Assembly (NCBI RefSeq): GCF_004135735.1
Contig: NZ_CP012670.1
Coordinates: 2,604,001-2,668,000 of the forward strand
From: Sorangium cellulosum
Lineage (GTDB): Bacteria; Myxococcota_A; Polyangia; Polyangiales; Polyangiaceae
DNA: 64,000 nt
Direction of reading: 5' to 3'
Shown: positions 43,201 to 53,506 of the stretch, in pieces
Layout: every line of letters begins with the position of its first letter
How positions within the stretch are numbered: the stretch's first letter is position 1
Translations under genes and position numbers: made by a program
The notes under the pieces: model-generated
Seen by the model: the letters and a program-made list of their open reading frames with translations, nothing else
Databases searched by the model: none
Told to the model about the DNA's origin: nothing

Positions 43201-44720
43201 ATCACGATGCGCGTCGACGGGTCTCCCCGCGCGACCTGCACGGCGTGCCACCCCTCGGGCACGGGCGGCTCGGTCCAGTGGAAGAGCCATTTCGCGTCGA
43301 CCGGCGACAGGTTCACGCAACCGCCGCTCTGCCCGTCTCCCCAGTTGTTGTGCCAGTACGCCGCGTGCAAGAGGTACTTGCTGAAGAAGTGCTGGGTCCA
43401 GGGCACCTCGGCCTCGATGAAGTCGTCCGCGTTGACGTGGGGCGTGATGAGCGTCTTCGTCACCCACTTGCGGTTGACGCGGTACTGGCCGAGCGGCGTC
43501 GTCGAGGGCGGCACGAGCGGCTCCTCGGACGCCGGCTTCTCGGCCCCGTTGCGCCCGGCCGAGATGAGCGTCGCGAACACGGGCCGGTCGTCCTCGTAGG
43601 CGATGAGCCACCCCTCGAGCGCCGCGATCTCGATCCACGTGTTCCTCGGCTCGCCGGCGGCCGGCCGCGCCGCCTCGGCCTCGCCGCCTCGCTGGATGGG
43701 GCGCCCCCACGGGGTCTTCGACCTCCGCGGCTTGACCACGACGGCGTCCCGCGCGAGCACCCAGCGCCCCTCCTCGCGGGTCTCCAGGTACACCGATTTG
43801 CCGACCTTCTTCGACGCGCCGGTCAGCCCGACCCAGTCGAGGCGCTCCCACACGGCGTCCGTCTTCGAGAGCTGGTCGTCCTCCGTCAGGCGGTACTTGG
43901 GGCGCGGCTTGCGGCGAAAGAACGCGAGGGGGAGGCGGAGCTCGGAGGTGAGGTGGACCCCCTGGAAGGTGGCCGGCTCGTAAGGCTTGACCTTGTCCTT
44001 CGGCGCGAACGTCAGATCGGCTGTCCAGAGCCACGTGGACCCGCCGACGTCGACCTCCTCCGTCCACGCGAGGGACGACCGCGGGCGGACGGTCATGTGA
44101 CGCCGATCGTGCAGCCACTTGGGCCACGCCGGCGCGTCGAAGCCCTTCACGTCGAGGAGCCGCTTGAGCCCCAGCGACTCGCCGTAGCGGTACGGCAGCG
44201 GCCGATCGACGAGCGGCGCGTGAGGGCGCAGCGCCTCCAGCATGGGATCGCTCGCGTCCAGCGTGGCGCGCTCGCCGTCGACGCAGACGTACCCGCGCGG
44301 CTCCACCGCGTAGAACGCCGGGCAGCCCGCGGCGTCGAGGACGGGCTCTTCGCTCTTCAGGCGGACCGAGCCGCCGATCGAGAGATAGCCGAGCCACGGG
44401 GCCTTCGCCCGCGGCGCCGACCGGATCCACACGCGGCGACCCTTCGAGTACACGCGCGGGTTCGGCGCTCGCTCCACCGCCACGACCTCCCTGGCGACCG
44501 GCACCGTCGGGCCCGCGGCCGAGGGGGCCTTCGCCGGCGGGGCCGGGACGACGGCCGGGGCGCCGGGGTCCGGCAGGCCCGCCGGGCGCTCGCCCGAGGG
44601 CTCGGCGACCACCACGCCCTCGCTCGCCGCCGCGTCGGCGCGTGAGCCGGCGTCACGCCGCGACGGTGTGCATGAGAGCCACAACACACAGGCGGCTGCG
44701 ATGCGAAGGCGGCCAGGCAT
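43191..44720 (-). CDS. L,D-transpeptidase (YkuD family) lipoprotein
   Basis: 509 residues. The signal [17 protein letters not shown] ends at a Cys suited to lipidation or export. A Pro/Ala-rich segment (residues about 30-75) precedes the enzyme. The catalytic domain is C-terminal: [20 protein letters not shown] carries the HxH...SGGC signature of YkuD with Cys nucleophile and His. The middle 300 residues are an unrecognised substrate-side region. It would make 3-3 cross-links or attach proteins to peptidoglycan in the periplasm. Confidence 0.88.
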   Translation of the reverse strand: MPGRLRIAAACVLWLSCTPSRRDAGSRADAAASEGVVVAEPSGERPAGLPDPGAPAVVPAPPAKAPSAAGPTVPVAREVVAVERAPNPRVYSKGRRVWIRSAPRAKAPWLGYLSIGGSVRLKSEEPVLDAAGCPAFYAVEPRGYVCVDGERATLDASDPMLEALRPHAPLVDRPLPYRYGESLGLKRLLDVKGFDAPAWPKWLHDRRHMTVRPRSSLAWTEEVDVGGSTWLWTADLTFAPKDKVKPYEPATFQGVHLTSELRLPLAFFRRKPRPKYRLTEDDQLSKTDAVWERLDWVGLTGASKKVGKSVYLETREEGRWVLARDAVVVKPRRSKTPWGRPIQRGGEAEAARPAAGEPRNTWIEIAALEGWLIAYEDDRPVFATLISAGRNGAEKPASEEPLVPPSTTPLGQYRVNRKWVTKTLITPHVNADDFIEAEVPWTQHFFSKYLLHAAYWHNNWGDGQSGGCVNLSPVDAKWLFHWTEPPVPEGWHAVQVARGDPSTRIVIHR

Positions 44721-44792
44721 ACAGACGCCCTTTTAACACATCCACGCAGGCCGGCGGAAATCCCCGCCCGACGTGACATCGGCGCAGACGGC

Positions 44793-46130
44793 TCATCGCG
44801 CCGCCCAGACGGCGAGCAGCGCGTACGCGATCGCCACGGCCTGGATCACCGAGAAGCTCAGGACGCCGATCGGCAGGAAATCGAAGAAGCCGAATCGGAT
44901 GCGCCGCCCGTCGACGTCGCGCAGGTCGGCCCGCTCCGTGAGCGCCTGCGCGAGCGGGCCCGAGGTCGCCGCGGTCAAGAAGAGCGAGCTGCCCGCGCAG
45001 ACCGACAGCGCCAGGCCGACGTAGACCGCGGGCCCGGGCAGCCGCCCGGCCAGCGACTCCGCCACCTCGAGCAGCGCCGCCATGCTCGGCCCCGCCGAGA
45101 ACAGCCCCGTGAGCACGCCGGCGAGGAGCAGGAACGCCACGAGCTGCACGGACGGCGCGACCGGCAGCCGCTCCAGCGCGCGCGCGATCTCGTCGAACAG
45201 GCCGGTGCGCCGCACCGCCCCGACCATCACGAAGAGCGAGAGGAGGAAGAGCACCGCCTCGACGTCGAGCCCCGTCCTCGCGAGCTTCTCGCCGAGCTTG
45301 CGCGCCATGAGGAGCGCCGCGCCGGCGCCGAGCCAGCACACGAGCTCCGGGCCGACGCCGAGCTCGGCCGGCAGGAACAGCCACGCGGCCACCATCGCGG
45401 AGAGCGACGCCGCCGCCGGCGCGAGCAGGCGCCGGTCGACGCGCACCCGCCGGTGCAGCGCCTCCATCGCCGCGCGCGTGAGCCGCGCCGACACCGGATC
45501 GCGCGGCACGCCCGCGGCCGGGCGCGCCGCGACGCGCACCACGAGGAGCAGCGCGCAGAGCGCGCAGAGGGTCGCCGGGGCGGCGCGCGCGAGGTAGGCG
45601 CCGAACGTCATGCTGCCCCGGCCGAGCAGCAGGATGGCCGGGAAGTCGCCGATCGGCGTGGCGGCGCCGCCCAGGTTGCACGCGACGAGGAACAGGCCGA
45701 GCACCCAGGACACGTACCGCTGCCGCGTGCCCATGAGCTTGAGCAGCGCGAGCAAGACCGGCAGGACCAGGACGAGCGCCGTGAGGTTGTTGACGACGCC
45801 GCTCACCAGGTACATCGCGACCGAGAACACGACGAGGACGCGGAACGGCTCGGCGCCGCTCAGCCGCGTGGCCGCGACCGCGAGGCGATCGAAGAGCCGC
45901 GAGGCCGCGAAGAGCTGGGACAGCAGCCCCAGGGTCACCAGGATGACGAGCACGTCCCACGGCACCTCGGCGAGCAGGCGCTGCGTGGTCGCGACCCCGA
46001 GCAGCGTCGACGCGAGGCAGGCGAGGGCCGCGCCGCCCGTCACGACGAGCACGCGGCGCGACGGGAGCGCGGCCTGGAGCAGGAGCGCGCCGAGCAGGAT
46101 GGCGAAGAGCGTGGCCTGGGGCGTCGTCAC
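44793..46130 (-). CDS. Ion transporter (IT) superfamily membrane protein, ArsB/NhaD/CitT-like
   Basis: 445 residues with about eleven hydrophobic helices. Two re-entrant motifs are typical of this superfamily: VSGVVNNLTALVLVLPVLL and CNLGGAATPIGDFPAIL. The GTG start at 46130 overlaps the previous stop codon as GTGA, so it is co-translated with the two genes upstream. The substrate (arsenite, sodium or dicarboxylate) cannot be told from the sequence. Confidence 0.82.
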   Translation of the reverse strand: MTTPQATLFAILLGALLLQAALPSRRVLVVTGGAALACLASTLLGVATTQRLLAEVPWDVLVILVTLGLLSQLFAASRLFDRLAVAATRLSGAEPFRVLVVFSVAMYLVSGVVNNLTALVLVLPVLLALLKLMGTRQRYVSWVLGLFLVACNLGGAATPIGDFPAILLLGRGSMTFGAYLARAAPATLCALCALLLVVRVAARPAAGVPRDPVSARLTRAAMEALHRRVRVDRRLLAPAAASLSAMVAAWLFLPAELGVGPELVCWLGAGAALLMARKLGEKLARTGLDVEAVLFLLSLFVMVGAVRRTGLFDEIARALERLPVAPSVQLVAFLLLAGVLTGLFSAGPSMAALLEVAESLAGRLPGPAVYVGLALSVCAGSSLFLTAATSGPLAQALTERADLRDVDGRRIRFGFFDFLPIGVLSFSVIQAVAIAYALLAVWAAR

Positions 46131-46849
46131 GTCGCCTCGCGCAGGGGCGCGCGCTCCCGCGGGCCGCTCGCGCCCCCGGCGGCGGCCGCGGGCGCGGGCT
46201 CGCGCGAGGGCGGCCCCACGAGGCGAGAGAAATCGCTCCGGCTCGTCTCGACCATCCAGCGCGGGTAGACCGTCATGGGGCGGCCGAGGATGTCCCAGCC
46301 GATCAGCGAGCGGAACTGGGTCCGCACGTCGGGGCCCGAGACGCGCAGCCACGAGGGGCTCACGTGGGCCGAGTGCCCGTCGGTGCCGTAGACGAAGGTG
46401 AGCAGCGCGCTCCGCCGCCCGGCCCAGCGCTGGAGATCGGACAGCGCGACCGGCACCATGAGCCCGTCGTAGTTCGCGAGCACGCGGTGGAAGTCCGGGT
46501 CGAGGCCGCCCGCGTCCGTGACGAGGCCCGCCTCCACGCCGGAGAGCCGCGGCACGAGCGCGTCGAGGCAGTCCGCCTCCAGCCCCACGACGAGCAGCCG
46601 GGTCACGCCGCGGAGCGCCTCGATGACGCCCGCGGGGTCGAGCGGCGCGTCGGGCTCGCCGGCGAGCCACCGCTCGGCGACGAAGTCGAGGACGGGGAAC
46701 TCGCGCCCGAGGTGGTCGCGGGCCTCGTGGACGAGCGAGACCCCGCCGGCGTCCATCAGCTCGCGCAGGAACAGCCGCGCCGCGGAGCGCATGCCGAGCT
46801 CGGCGGCCGCCATCCGGAACGCCTGCCCGATCGCGGGCGGCAGCGCCAT
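46127..46849 (-). CDS. Hypothetical protein in ion-transporter operon
   Basis: 240 residues, no signal peptide or membrane helix. I do not recognise a family. LLVVGLEADCLDALVPRL (residues about 82-100) looks like a Rossmann-type strand and helix, followed by VLANYDGLMVPVAL and LLTFVYGTDGHSAHVSP, and the tail is Ala/Pro-rich and probably disordered. The ATG overlaps the stop codon of the His-rich gene by four bases, and its own stop overlaps the transporter start, so the three proteins are made together. Confidence 0.75.
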   Translation of the reverse strand: MALPPAIGQAFRMAAAELGMRSAARLFLRELMDAGGVSLVHEARDHLGREFPVLDFVAERWLAGEPDAPLDPAGVIEALRGVTRLLVVGLEADCLDALVPRLSGVEAGLVTDAGGLDPDFHRVLANYDGLMVPVALSDLQRWAGRRSALLTFVYGTDGHSAHVSPSWLRVSGPDVRTQFRSLIGWDILGRPMTVYPRWMVETSRSDFSRLVGPPSREPAPAAAAGGASGPRERAPLREAT

Positions 46850-47418
46850 CAGGCCGGCTCCGTGCCGGCGGAGGCCGGCTCCGCCCCGGCCCCGGCGCGC
46901 CCGGCCCCGGCGCGCTCGGCGCGCGCGAAGAGGGCGTCGAGCAGGCTGACCATCGCGGCGTTGGCCAGCGCGTGGTGCGGCGGGCCGTCGGTGAGGCAGT
47001 CGACGAGCGCGGCGAGCTCCGGGGAGCCCTCCGGCGCGAGGCGCGTGAGCGGCGCGAGCGGGAGGGACAGCGGGTAGTCGTGGTCGTCGTCGCGCGCGAG
47101 GTGCGGCGGCAGGCGGAGCGGCACGGGCAGCGACTCACCGGCGCGCGGCGGGCCCTCGCCGGGCCCGAGCGCCTCGAGCAGGAGGCCGAGCAGGCAGATC
47201 AGCGTGTAGCTCGCGCCGCGGTGGTGGATCGGGCCCTCTCCGACGATGCACCGGACGACGAACGCGCGCTCCTCCGCGTCGGGGATCCAGGGCGCGAGCA
47301 GCGCCTCGATCCTCGAGGGGCGGATGAGCGCGGACACCGCGGACGAGGACAGCGGCGGATGATGGTGCGGGCCGTGATGATGAGGGTGCGGGCCGTGATG
47401 AGGTCGGGGCGGAGGCAT
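46849..47418 (-). CDS. Hypothetical protein with His-rich N-terminus
   Basis: 189 residues. Residues 1-22 contain eleven histidines among Pro and Gly (PHHGPHPHHHGPHHHPP), a probable metal-binding tail. The rest is helical with no family I recognise (VVRCIVGEGPIHHRGASYTLICLLGLLLEALG). First gene of a three-gene operon with a hypothetical protein and an IT-superfamily transporter. Metal delivery or sensing is a guess from the histidines. The codon context is normal for the region. Confidence 0.75.
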   Translation of the reverse strand: MPPPRPHHGPHPHHHGPHHHPPLSSSAVSALIRPSRIEALLAPWIPDAEERAFVVRCIVGEGPIHHRGASYTLICLLGLLLEALGPGEGPPRAGESLPVPLRLPPHLARDDDHDYPLSLPLAPLTRLAPEGSPELAALVDCLTDGPPHHALANAAMVSLLDALFARAERAGAGRAGAGAEPASAGTEPA

Positions 47419-47675
47419 GCGGGTGGACCAGGTTAACCCGTCGCGGCGGCGTCGTTCCATGCGCGATCCGCGCGTCGCTCCCCGCGCGGCCACGCGGCGA
47501 GGCCGCGCGGCGCGACGCGCAACGCGCGCGTCCGGGCGTGGCGCGGCGCGGCGCCGCCGCGCATCGCGCCGACGGTCGCCATCACGCCGGCTCGCCCGTC
47601 GCCTGGCAGCAGGCCTGGCCGGGAGGCCGCCGGATCCGGTCGAGAGACGATGACGCCGCCCGCGTTGCAGGGTAC

Positions 47676-48470
47676 ATGCTCCGCGCCGTGGAGGAGCCGA
47701 TGCACACCCCGGACGCCGTCTTCGAGGACGCCCTCGCCGCGCTCGGCGCGGGGCCCTCCGCGCTCTCGGCCGACGCGGCGCGCTCGCTGGACGACGCGGG
47801 CTACGTCCTGTTCCGCGCGGTGGTCGACCCGGCGTGGCTGTCGGCGCTGCGCGAGGACTGCGACGGCGCTCGCCACGACGAGGGCCGCATGAGCCAGGGC
47901 GGCAACCAGCAGCTCGGCTGCGTCGGCACGCGGCGGGGCGCCCTCCGCGCGATCCAGTGGCCCCGGCTGCTCGCCGCGGTCTGGCACGTGCTCCGCAGGC
48001 CGTTCGTGCTGGGGTCCGTCGCGTGGCGCAACCCGCGGCACGGGCTCGGGCAGCAGGGCCTCCACGCGGACTGGAGCGGGCGGGGCGATCCGGGCGCGTA
48101 CCACGTCGTCACCGCGCTCTGGTACCTGGACGATCTCGAGCCCGACAACGGCCCGACGCGCGTGGTGCCTGGGACACACAAGCTGCGACGGTCGCCGCCG
48201 AAGAGCTTCGCGGACCCGGCCAGTCACCACCCGCAGGAGATGGCGGTCCAGGCGGAGGCGGGCTCGGTGCTCGTCTTCAACGGCCATCTCTGGCACTCCG
48301 GGACGCGCAACCGGAGCGGCGCGCCGCGGCGGACGCTGCAGTGCTGCTTCATCGGGCGGGAGCACCGGGACACCTCGCCCACCGCGGTGGACGACGCAAA
48401 TGGCCTGTCCCCGGCGGCGCGCCTGGTGCTCGGCGCGATGGAGTCCGCCGGGCGGCGGTCGCTGGGGTGA
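47676..48470 (+). CDS. Phytanoyl-CoA dioxygenase (PhyH) family protein
   Basis: 264 residues. Fe(II)/2-oxoglutarate-dependent oxygenase fold. The iron ligands are visible as HAD in QGLHADWSG (HxD) and His in FNGHLWHSGTRNRSG, which also holds the Arg that binds 2-oxoglutarate. ALWYLDDLEPDNGPTRVVPGTHK between them is the PhyH hallmark. The substrate is unknown. An alternative start at 47700 has GAGGAG just upstream. Confidence 0.87.
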   Translation: MLRAVEEPMHTPDAVFEDALAALGAGPSALSADAARSLDDAGYVLFRAVVDPAWLSALREDCDGARHDEGRMSQGGNQQLGCVGTRRGALRAIQWPRLLAAVWHVLRRPFVLGSVAWRNPRHGLGQQGLHADWSGRGDPGAYHVVTALWYLDDLEPDNGPTRVVPGTHKLRRSPPKSFADPASHHPQEMAVQAEAGSVLVFNGHLWHSGTRNRSGAPRRTLQCCFIGREHRDTSPTAVDDANGLSPAARLVLGAMESAGRRSLG

Positions 48471-48793
48471 GCGGATTGAAAGGCAAGGGGACACGCGATG
48501 AAAATCAGCAGGTGGGGGAGGGGCCGGTGTGATGCCCCGGCGACGCGGCCCGGAGACGGCGCGACAAGGGAGCTTGTATGTCGCCTGCATCGATGTTAGC
48601 AGCCTTGTCCGCAAGCTGTTTTTGTTGCACCGTGCGCAAGCCTGTTCTATTATCTTGAAATGTAAGCTGCATTGCATTCTGGCCGCCGTCGGTGCCGCGT
48701 TTCAGCCCAGGTGACCGGACGCCGCAACCGCCGCCCATCGAGGCGGCGCTTTCTCGAATGCCTGAAACATCAACTGTGAAGGAGTAGGCACTG
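48471..48793. other. Upstream region of the pyruvate dehydrogenase operon
   Basis: About 320 bases. The centre (48600-48680) is unusually AT-rich for this window and contains a sigma-70-like promoter, listed separately, overlapped by a palindrome TTGCAC-CGT-GCGCAA (48625-48639, one mismatch) that may be an operator. No gene seen. Confidence 0.6.
48625..48653 (+). promoter_or_regulatory. Sigma-70-like promoter of aceE
   Basis: TTGCAC (48625-48630), spacer of 17, TATTAT (48648-48653), close to the textbook consensus and about 140 bases before the aceE start. The leader is long enough for additional regulation. Confidence 0.6.
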
Positions 48794-51466
48794 ATGGCCG
48801 CATCGCCCAATGTGCTGCTGCAGTCCGACGTGGACGCGCAGGAGACCCAGGAGTGGCTGGACGCCCTCGCCGCGGTCCTCGCCAAGGAAGGACCGGAGCG
48901 CGCCCATTATCTCATCGAGCGCTTGATCGAGACCGCGCGCGAGCAGGGCGCCGACATCCCCTACAGTGCCAACACCGCGTATATCAACACCATCCGCGCC
49001 GAGCAGCAGCCCAAGTATCCCGGCGACACGACCGTCGAGAACCGCATCCAGGCGTTCCTGCGCTGGAACGCGATGGCGATGGTCGTGCGGGCCAACAAGC
49101 ACACCAACGTGGGCGGCCACATCGCCTCTTACGCGTCGTCGGCCACGCTGTACGAGGTGGGCTTCAACTGGTTCTGGAAGTCGCCCCTGAGCCCGGACGG
49201 CGGCGATCTGGTCCTCTTCCAGGGCCACTCGATCCCCGGCGTGTACGCGCGCGCCTTCCTGCTAGGCCGCCTCACCGAGGAGCAGCTCGACAACTTCCGC
49301 CAGGAGGTCGGCGGCAAGGGGCTATCGTCCTATCCGCACCCCTGGCTGATGCCGGATTTCTGGCAGTTCCCGACCGTGTCGATGGGCCTCGGGCCGCTGC
49401 AGGCCATCTACCAGGCGCGCTTCATGAAGTACCTGGAGAACCGCGGCCTGGCCAGGACCGAGGGGCGCAAGGTCTGGGCGTTCCTGGGCGACGGCGAGAT
49501 GGACGAGGTCGAGTCGATGGGCGCCATCGGCGTGGCGGGCCGCGAGCAGCTCGACAACCTGATCTTCGTCATCAACTGCAACCTGCAGCGCCTCGACGGC
49601 CCGGTCCGCGGCAACGGCAAGATCATCCAGGAGCTCGAGGCCGTGTTCCGCGGCGCGGGCTGGCACGTCATCAAGCTGATCTGGGGCACGCACTGGGACG
49701 CGCTCTTCGCGCGCGACAAGGAGGGCATCCTCAAGAAGCGCATGATGGAGTGCGTGGACGGCGAGTACCAGACCTTCAAGTCCAAGGACGGCGCCTACGT
49801 GCGCGAGCGCTTCTTCAACACGCCGGAGCTGAAGGCGCTGGTGGCCGACTGGACCGATGACGACATCTGGCGCCTGAACCGAGGCGGCCACGACGTCTTC
49901 AAGGTGTTCGCGGCCTACAAGGCGGCGACCGAGAAGAAGGGCCAGCCGACGGTGATCCTCGCCAAGACGATCAAGGGCTACGGCATGGGCTCCGCCGGCG
50001 AGGCGCAGAACATCACCCACCAGCAGAAGAAGATGACGCGCGACTCTCTTCTGCACTTCCGCGATCGCTTCGGTATCCCGCTCTCGGACGAGCAGATCGA
50101 CGCGATGCCCTACATCAAGTTCGAGGAGGGCTCGCCCGAGCTCGCCTACATGCGCCAGCGCCGCGCGGACCTCGGCGGCTATTTGCCGATCCGCCGCCAG
50201 AAGGGCGACGCGCTGCCGATCCCCGAGCTGTCGGCGTTCGGCGCGCAGCTCAAGGCCTCGGGCGAGGGGCGCGAGTTCTCCACGACCATGGCGTTCGTGC
50301 GCATCCTGTCCACGCTGCTCAAGGACAAGAACGTCGGCCGCCACGTGGTGCCCATCGTGCCGGACGAGTCCCGCACCTTCGGCATGGAGGGCATGTTCCG
50401 CCAGTTCGGCATCTGGAACCAGTTCGGCCAGAACTACGTGCCCGAGGATCACGATCAGCTGATGTTCTACAAGGAGAGCCGCGACGGGCAGATCCTGCAG
50501 GAGGGCATCAACGAGGCGGGCGCGATGAGCTCCTGGATCGCCGCGGCCACGTCGTACTCGGTGCACAACGTGCCGATGATCCCCTTCTACATCTATTACT
50601 CGATGTTCGGGCATCAGCGCGTGATGGACCTGTGCTGGGCGGCGGGCGACTCGCGCGCTCGCGGCTTCCTCCTGGGCGGCACCGCCGGCCGCACCACGCT
50701 GAACGGCGAGGGGCTGCAGCACGAGGACGGCCACTCCCACGTCCTCGCCAACATGATCCCGAACTGCGTCTCGTACGATCCGACGTTCGCCTACGAGGTC
50801 GCGGTCATCGTGCACGACGGCCTGCGCCGGATGATCGCGGAGCAGGAGGACGTGTATTTCTACATCACCTTGATGAACGAGAACTACGAGCACCCGGCCA
50901 TGCCGGAGGGCGCGGAGGCCGACATCCTCAAGGGCATGTACAGGTTCCGGAGCGGCGCCCCGTCGAAGGGGCCGCGCGTCCAGCTGCTCGGCTCGGGCAC
51001 CATCTTCCGCGAGGTGATCGCCGCGGCCGATCTGCTCAAGGCCGACTGGGGCGTGGAGTCCGACATCTGGGGGTGCCCGAGCTTCAACGAGCTGGTGCGT
51101 GACGGCCAGTCCGTCACGCGATGGAACCTCCTGCACCCGCTCGAGGCGCCGCGCGTCCCGCACGTGGCGAAGTGCCTCGAGGGGGCGGTCGGGCCCGCCG
51201 TCGCCGCGACGGACTACGTGAAGCTGTTCTCCGAGCAGATCCGCCCCTACGTGGGCCGCCGCTACGTCACGCTCGGCACCGACGGCTTCGGCCGCTCGGA
51301 CACGCGCGAGAAGCTGCGCCACCACTTCGAGGTGGACCGCCGCTGGATCACCGTGGCCGCGCTCAAGGCGCTGGCCGACGACGGCGCGATCGGCCGCGAG
51401 AAGGTGACCGAGGCGATCGCGAAGTACGGCCTGGATGTGAACAAGCCCAACCCGGTGGCGGTGTGA
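48794..51466 (+). CDS. aceE: Pyruvate dehydrogenase E1 component, homodimeric type
   Basis: 890 residues, the length of E. coli AceE. It decarboxylates pyruvate with thiamine diphosphate and passes the acetyl group to lipoyl-E2. The TPP motif is FLGDGEMDEVESMGAIGVAG ... NLIFVINCNLQRLDGP (GDG ... NCN). Upstream HTNVGGHIASYASSATLYEVGFNWFW and downstream AGRTTLNGEGLQHEDGHSH are family hallmarks. Start ATG with AAGGAG upstream. Followed by the E2 gene after 90 bases; no E3 gene is present in the window. Confidence 0.96.
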   Translation: MAASPNVLLQSDVDAQETQEWLDALAAVLAKEGPERAHYLIERLIETAREQGADIPYSANTAYINTIRAEQQPKYPGDTTVENRIQAFLRWNAMAMVVRANKHTNVGGHIASYASSATLYEVGFNWFWKSPLSPDGGDLVLFQGHSIPGVYARAFLLGRLTEEQLDNFRQEVGGKGLSSYPHPWLMPDFWQFPTVSMGLGPLQAIYQARFMKYLENRGLARTEGRKVWAFLGDGEMDEVESMGAIGVAGREQLDNLIFVINCNLQRLDGPVRGNGKIIQELEAVFRGAGWHVIKLIWGTHWDALFARDKEGILKKRMMECVDGEYQTFKSKDGAYVRERFFNTPELKALVADWTDDDIWRLNRGGHDVFKVFAAYKAATEKKGQPTVILAKTIKGYGMGSAGEAQNITHQQKKMTRDSLLHFRDRFGIPLSDEQIDAMPYIKFEEGSPELAYMRQRRADLGGYLPIRRQKGDALPIPELSAFGAQLKASGEGREFSTTMAFVRILSTLLKDKNVGRHVVPIVPDESRTFGMEGMFRQFGIWNQFGQNYVPEDHDQLMFYKESRDGQILQEGINEAGAMSSWIAAATSYSVHNVPMIPFYIYYSMFGHQRVMDLCWAAGDSRARGFLLGGTAGRTTLNGEGLQHEDGHSHVLANMIPNCVSYDPTFAYEVAVIVHDGLRRMIAEQEDVYFYITLMNENYEHPAMPEGAEADILKGMYRFRSGAPSKGPRVQLLGSGTIFREVIAAADLLKADWGVESDIWGCPSFNELVRDGQSVTRWNLLHPLEAPRVPHVAKCLEGAVGPAVAATDYVKLFSEQIRPYVGRRYVTLGTDGFGRSDTREKLRHHFEVDRRWITVAALKALADDGAIGREKVTEAIAKYGLDVNKPNPVAV

Positions 51467-51556
51467 GCAGCGCCCGGGGCCGTCGGCGCGGGGCCGCGAG
51501 GCCGCGCCCCGCCTGACGGGCTCCTGCCCTCACTCCTCAGTCCTCACGAGGAAAGA

Positions 51557-53277
51557 ATGAGCCAACTCATCGAAGTGAAGGTTCCCGACATCGGCGATTA
51601 CAAGGATGTTCCGGTGATCGAGGTCGCGGTGAAGCCTGGCGACGTGGTGCAGGCCGAGACCGCGCTGATGACGCTGGAGTCCGACAAGGCGACGATGGAC
51701 GTGCCCAGCCCGGCCGCCGGCGTGGTCAAGGAGGTAAAGGTCAAGGTCGGCGATCGCGTGGGCGAGGGCTCGCTGGTCGTGATCCTCGAGGGCCAGGGCG
51801 CCGCCCAGGCGCCCGCGCCCGCGCCGGCCGCGGCCCCGCAGGCCGCGGCGGCCGCGGCCCGCAGGCCGCGGCGCCCGCGCCTGCGCCCGCCCCGGCGGCG
51901 GCCCCGCCGCCCGCGCCGGCGGCGCCCGCGGCCGGCGGCGGCGTGGTCGACGTCAAGGTGCCTGACATCGGCGACTACAAGAACGTTCCGGTCATCGAGA
52001 TCGGCGTCCAGGTCGGCGACACGGTCACGGCCGAGACGCCGGTCGTCACCCTGGAGTCGGAGAAGGCCACGATGGACGTGCCGGCCGGCACGGCGGGCGT
52101 GGTCAAGGAAGTGACCGTCAAGGTCGGCGATCAGGTGTCCGAGGGCTCCGTGGTGCTGCGGGTCGAGGCCGCCGGCGCGGCGCCCGCCCCCGCGGCCCGG
52201 CCCGCGCCCGCGCCGGAGGCCGCGCCGTCGGCCACGTCGACGGCGCGCCCCGAGTCGCCCAGCCGGCCGCCCGCCAGCGCGCTCGGCGAGCGCCCGGCGA
52301 CCGGCGCTCAGGTCGGCGCGCCGCGGGCCGCGCTGCCCGACGGCCCGACCCACGCCAGCCCGGCGATCCGCAAGTTCGCGCGCGAGCTCGGCGTGGACAT
52401 CTCCCGGGTGCCGGGCACGGGGCCCCGGGGGCGCGTGCTGCACGAGGACGTGCAGCGCTTCGTCAAGGGGGTGTTCGCGCAGCTCGAGGGCGGCGCGTTG
52501 CCCGCGGCGGGCGGCGCGGGCGGCGGCGTCACCGGCGGGGGCGCGCTCAACCTGGTGCCCTGGCCGCAGGTCGACTTCGCCAAGTTCGGCCCGGTCGAGG
52601 TCAAGCCGCTCTCGCGCATCAAGAAGATCTCGGGGGCGAACCTCGCCCGCAACTGGGTGATGATCCCGCACGTCACGCAGTTCGACGAGGCGGACATCAC
52701 CGAGCTGGAGGCGTTCCGGAAGGCCATCGGCCCGGAGGCCGAGAAGGCCGGGGCCAAGGTGACCCTCCTCGCCTTCCTGATCAAGGCGTCCGTCGCCGCG
52801 CTGAAGAAGTACCCCGAGTTCAACGCCTCGCTCGACGGCGACAGCCTGGTCTACAAGCAGTACTTCCACATCGGCTTCGCGGCCGACACGCCGAACGGGC
52901 TGGTGGTGCCGGTGATCCGCGACTGTGACAGGAAGACGGTCTACGAGATCGCGCGCGAGATGGCGGAGCTCGCGAAGAAGGCCCGCGACGGCAAGCTCGG
53001 CCCGGCCGACATGTCGGGCGGCAGCTTCTCGATCTCCAGCCTGGGCGGCATCGGCGGCACGGCGTTCACGCCGATCATCAACGCGCCGGAGGTGGCGATC
53101 CTGGGCGTCTCCCGGTCCAGCAACAAGCCCGTGTGGGACGGCAAGGCGTTCGCGCCGCGCCTGATGCTGCCGCTCTCCCTGTCCTACGATCACCGCGTGA
53201 TCGACGGCGCCGCGGCGGCGCGCTTCACGAGCACCCTCTGCCAGCTCCTCGCGGACATGCGCCGCGTGCTGCTCTGA
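51557..53277 (+). CDS. aceF: Dihydrolipoyllysine acetyltransferase (pyruvate dehydrogenase E2), apparent frameshift
   Basis: Two lipoyl domains with lipoylated Lys in [11 protein letters not shown] and [11 protein letters not shown], an E1/E3-binding domain ([20 protein letters not shown]), and the catalytic domain ending [17 protein letters not shown] (His-x3-Asp-Gly). The reading frame breaks in the Ala/Pro linker after lipoyl domain 1. At 51858-51860 a CCC run stands where the preceding repeat copy (51834-51837) has CCCC, and adding one C restores an unbroken [18 protein letters not shown] linker. Either a real deletion or a sequencing error in GC-rich repeat. A GGAAAG lies before the ATG; the second half alone could start at 51943. 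Confidence 0.88.
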
Positions 53278-53506
53278 GCGGCGGAGCCCGCGCCGGCTCC
53301 TCCCCCCAGCCTGGCGGGCCTGACGCGCCGTCCCACGATCGGGGCGGCGCGGGGGGGGCTCTGCCCAGACGTACCCCAAACGTGACCACCACCCTCCCGC
53401 GTTCCTTGACTCTACCGCTCCGGCTGTACGACGGCTGGACGGGCTCGACACAAAGTGGGCTCACGGGGTCGTGTGCGCTAGAGTGCAGAATCGCTGGGCT
53501 GGAGGA

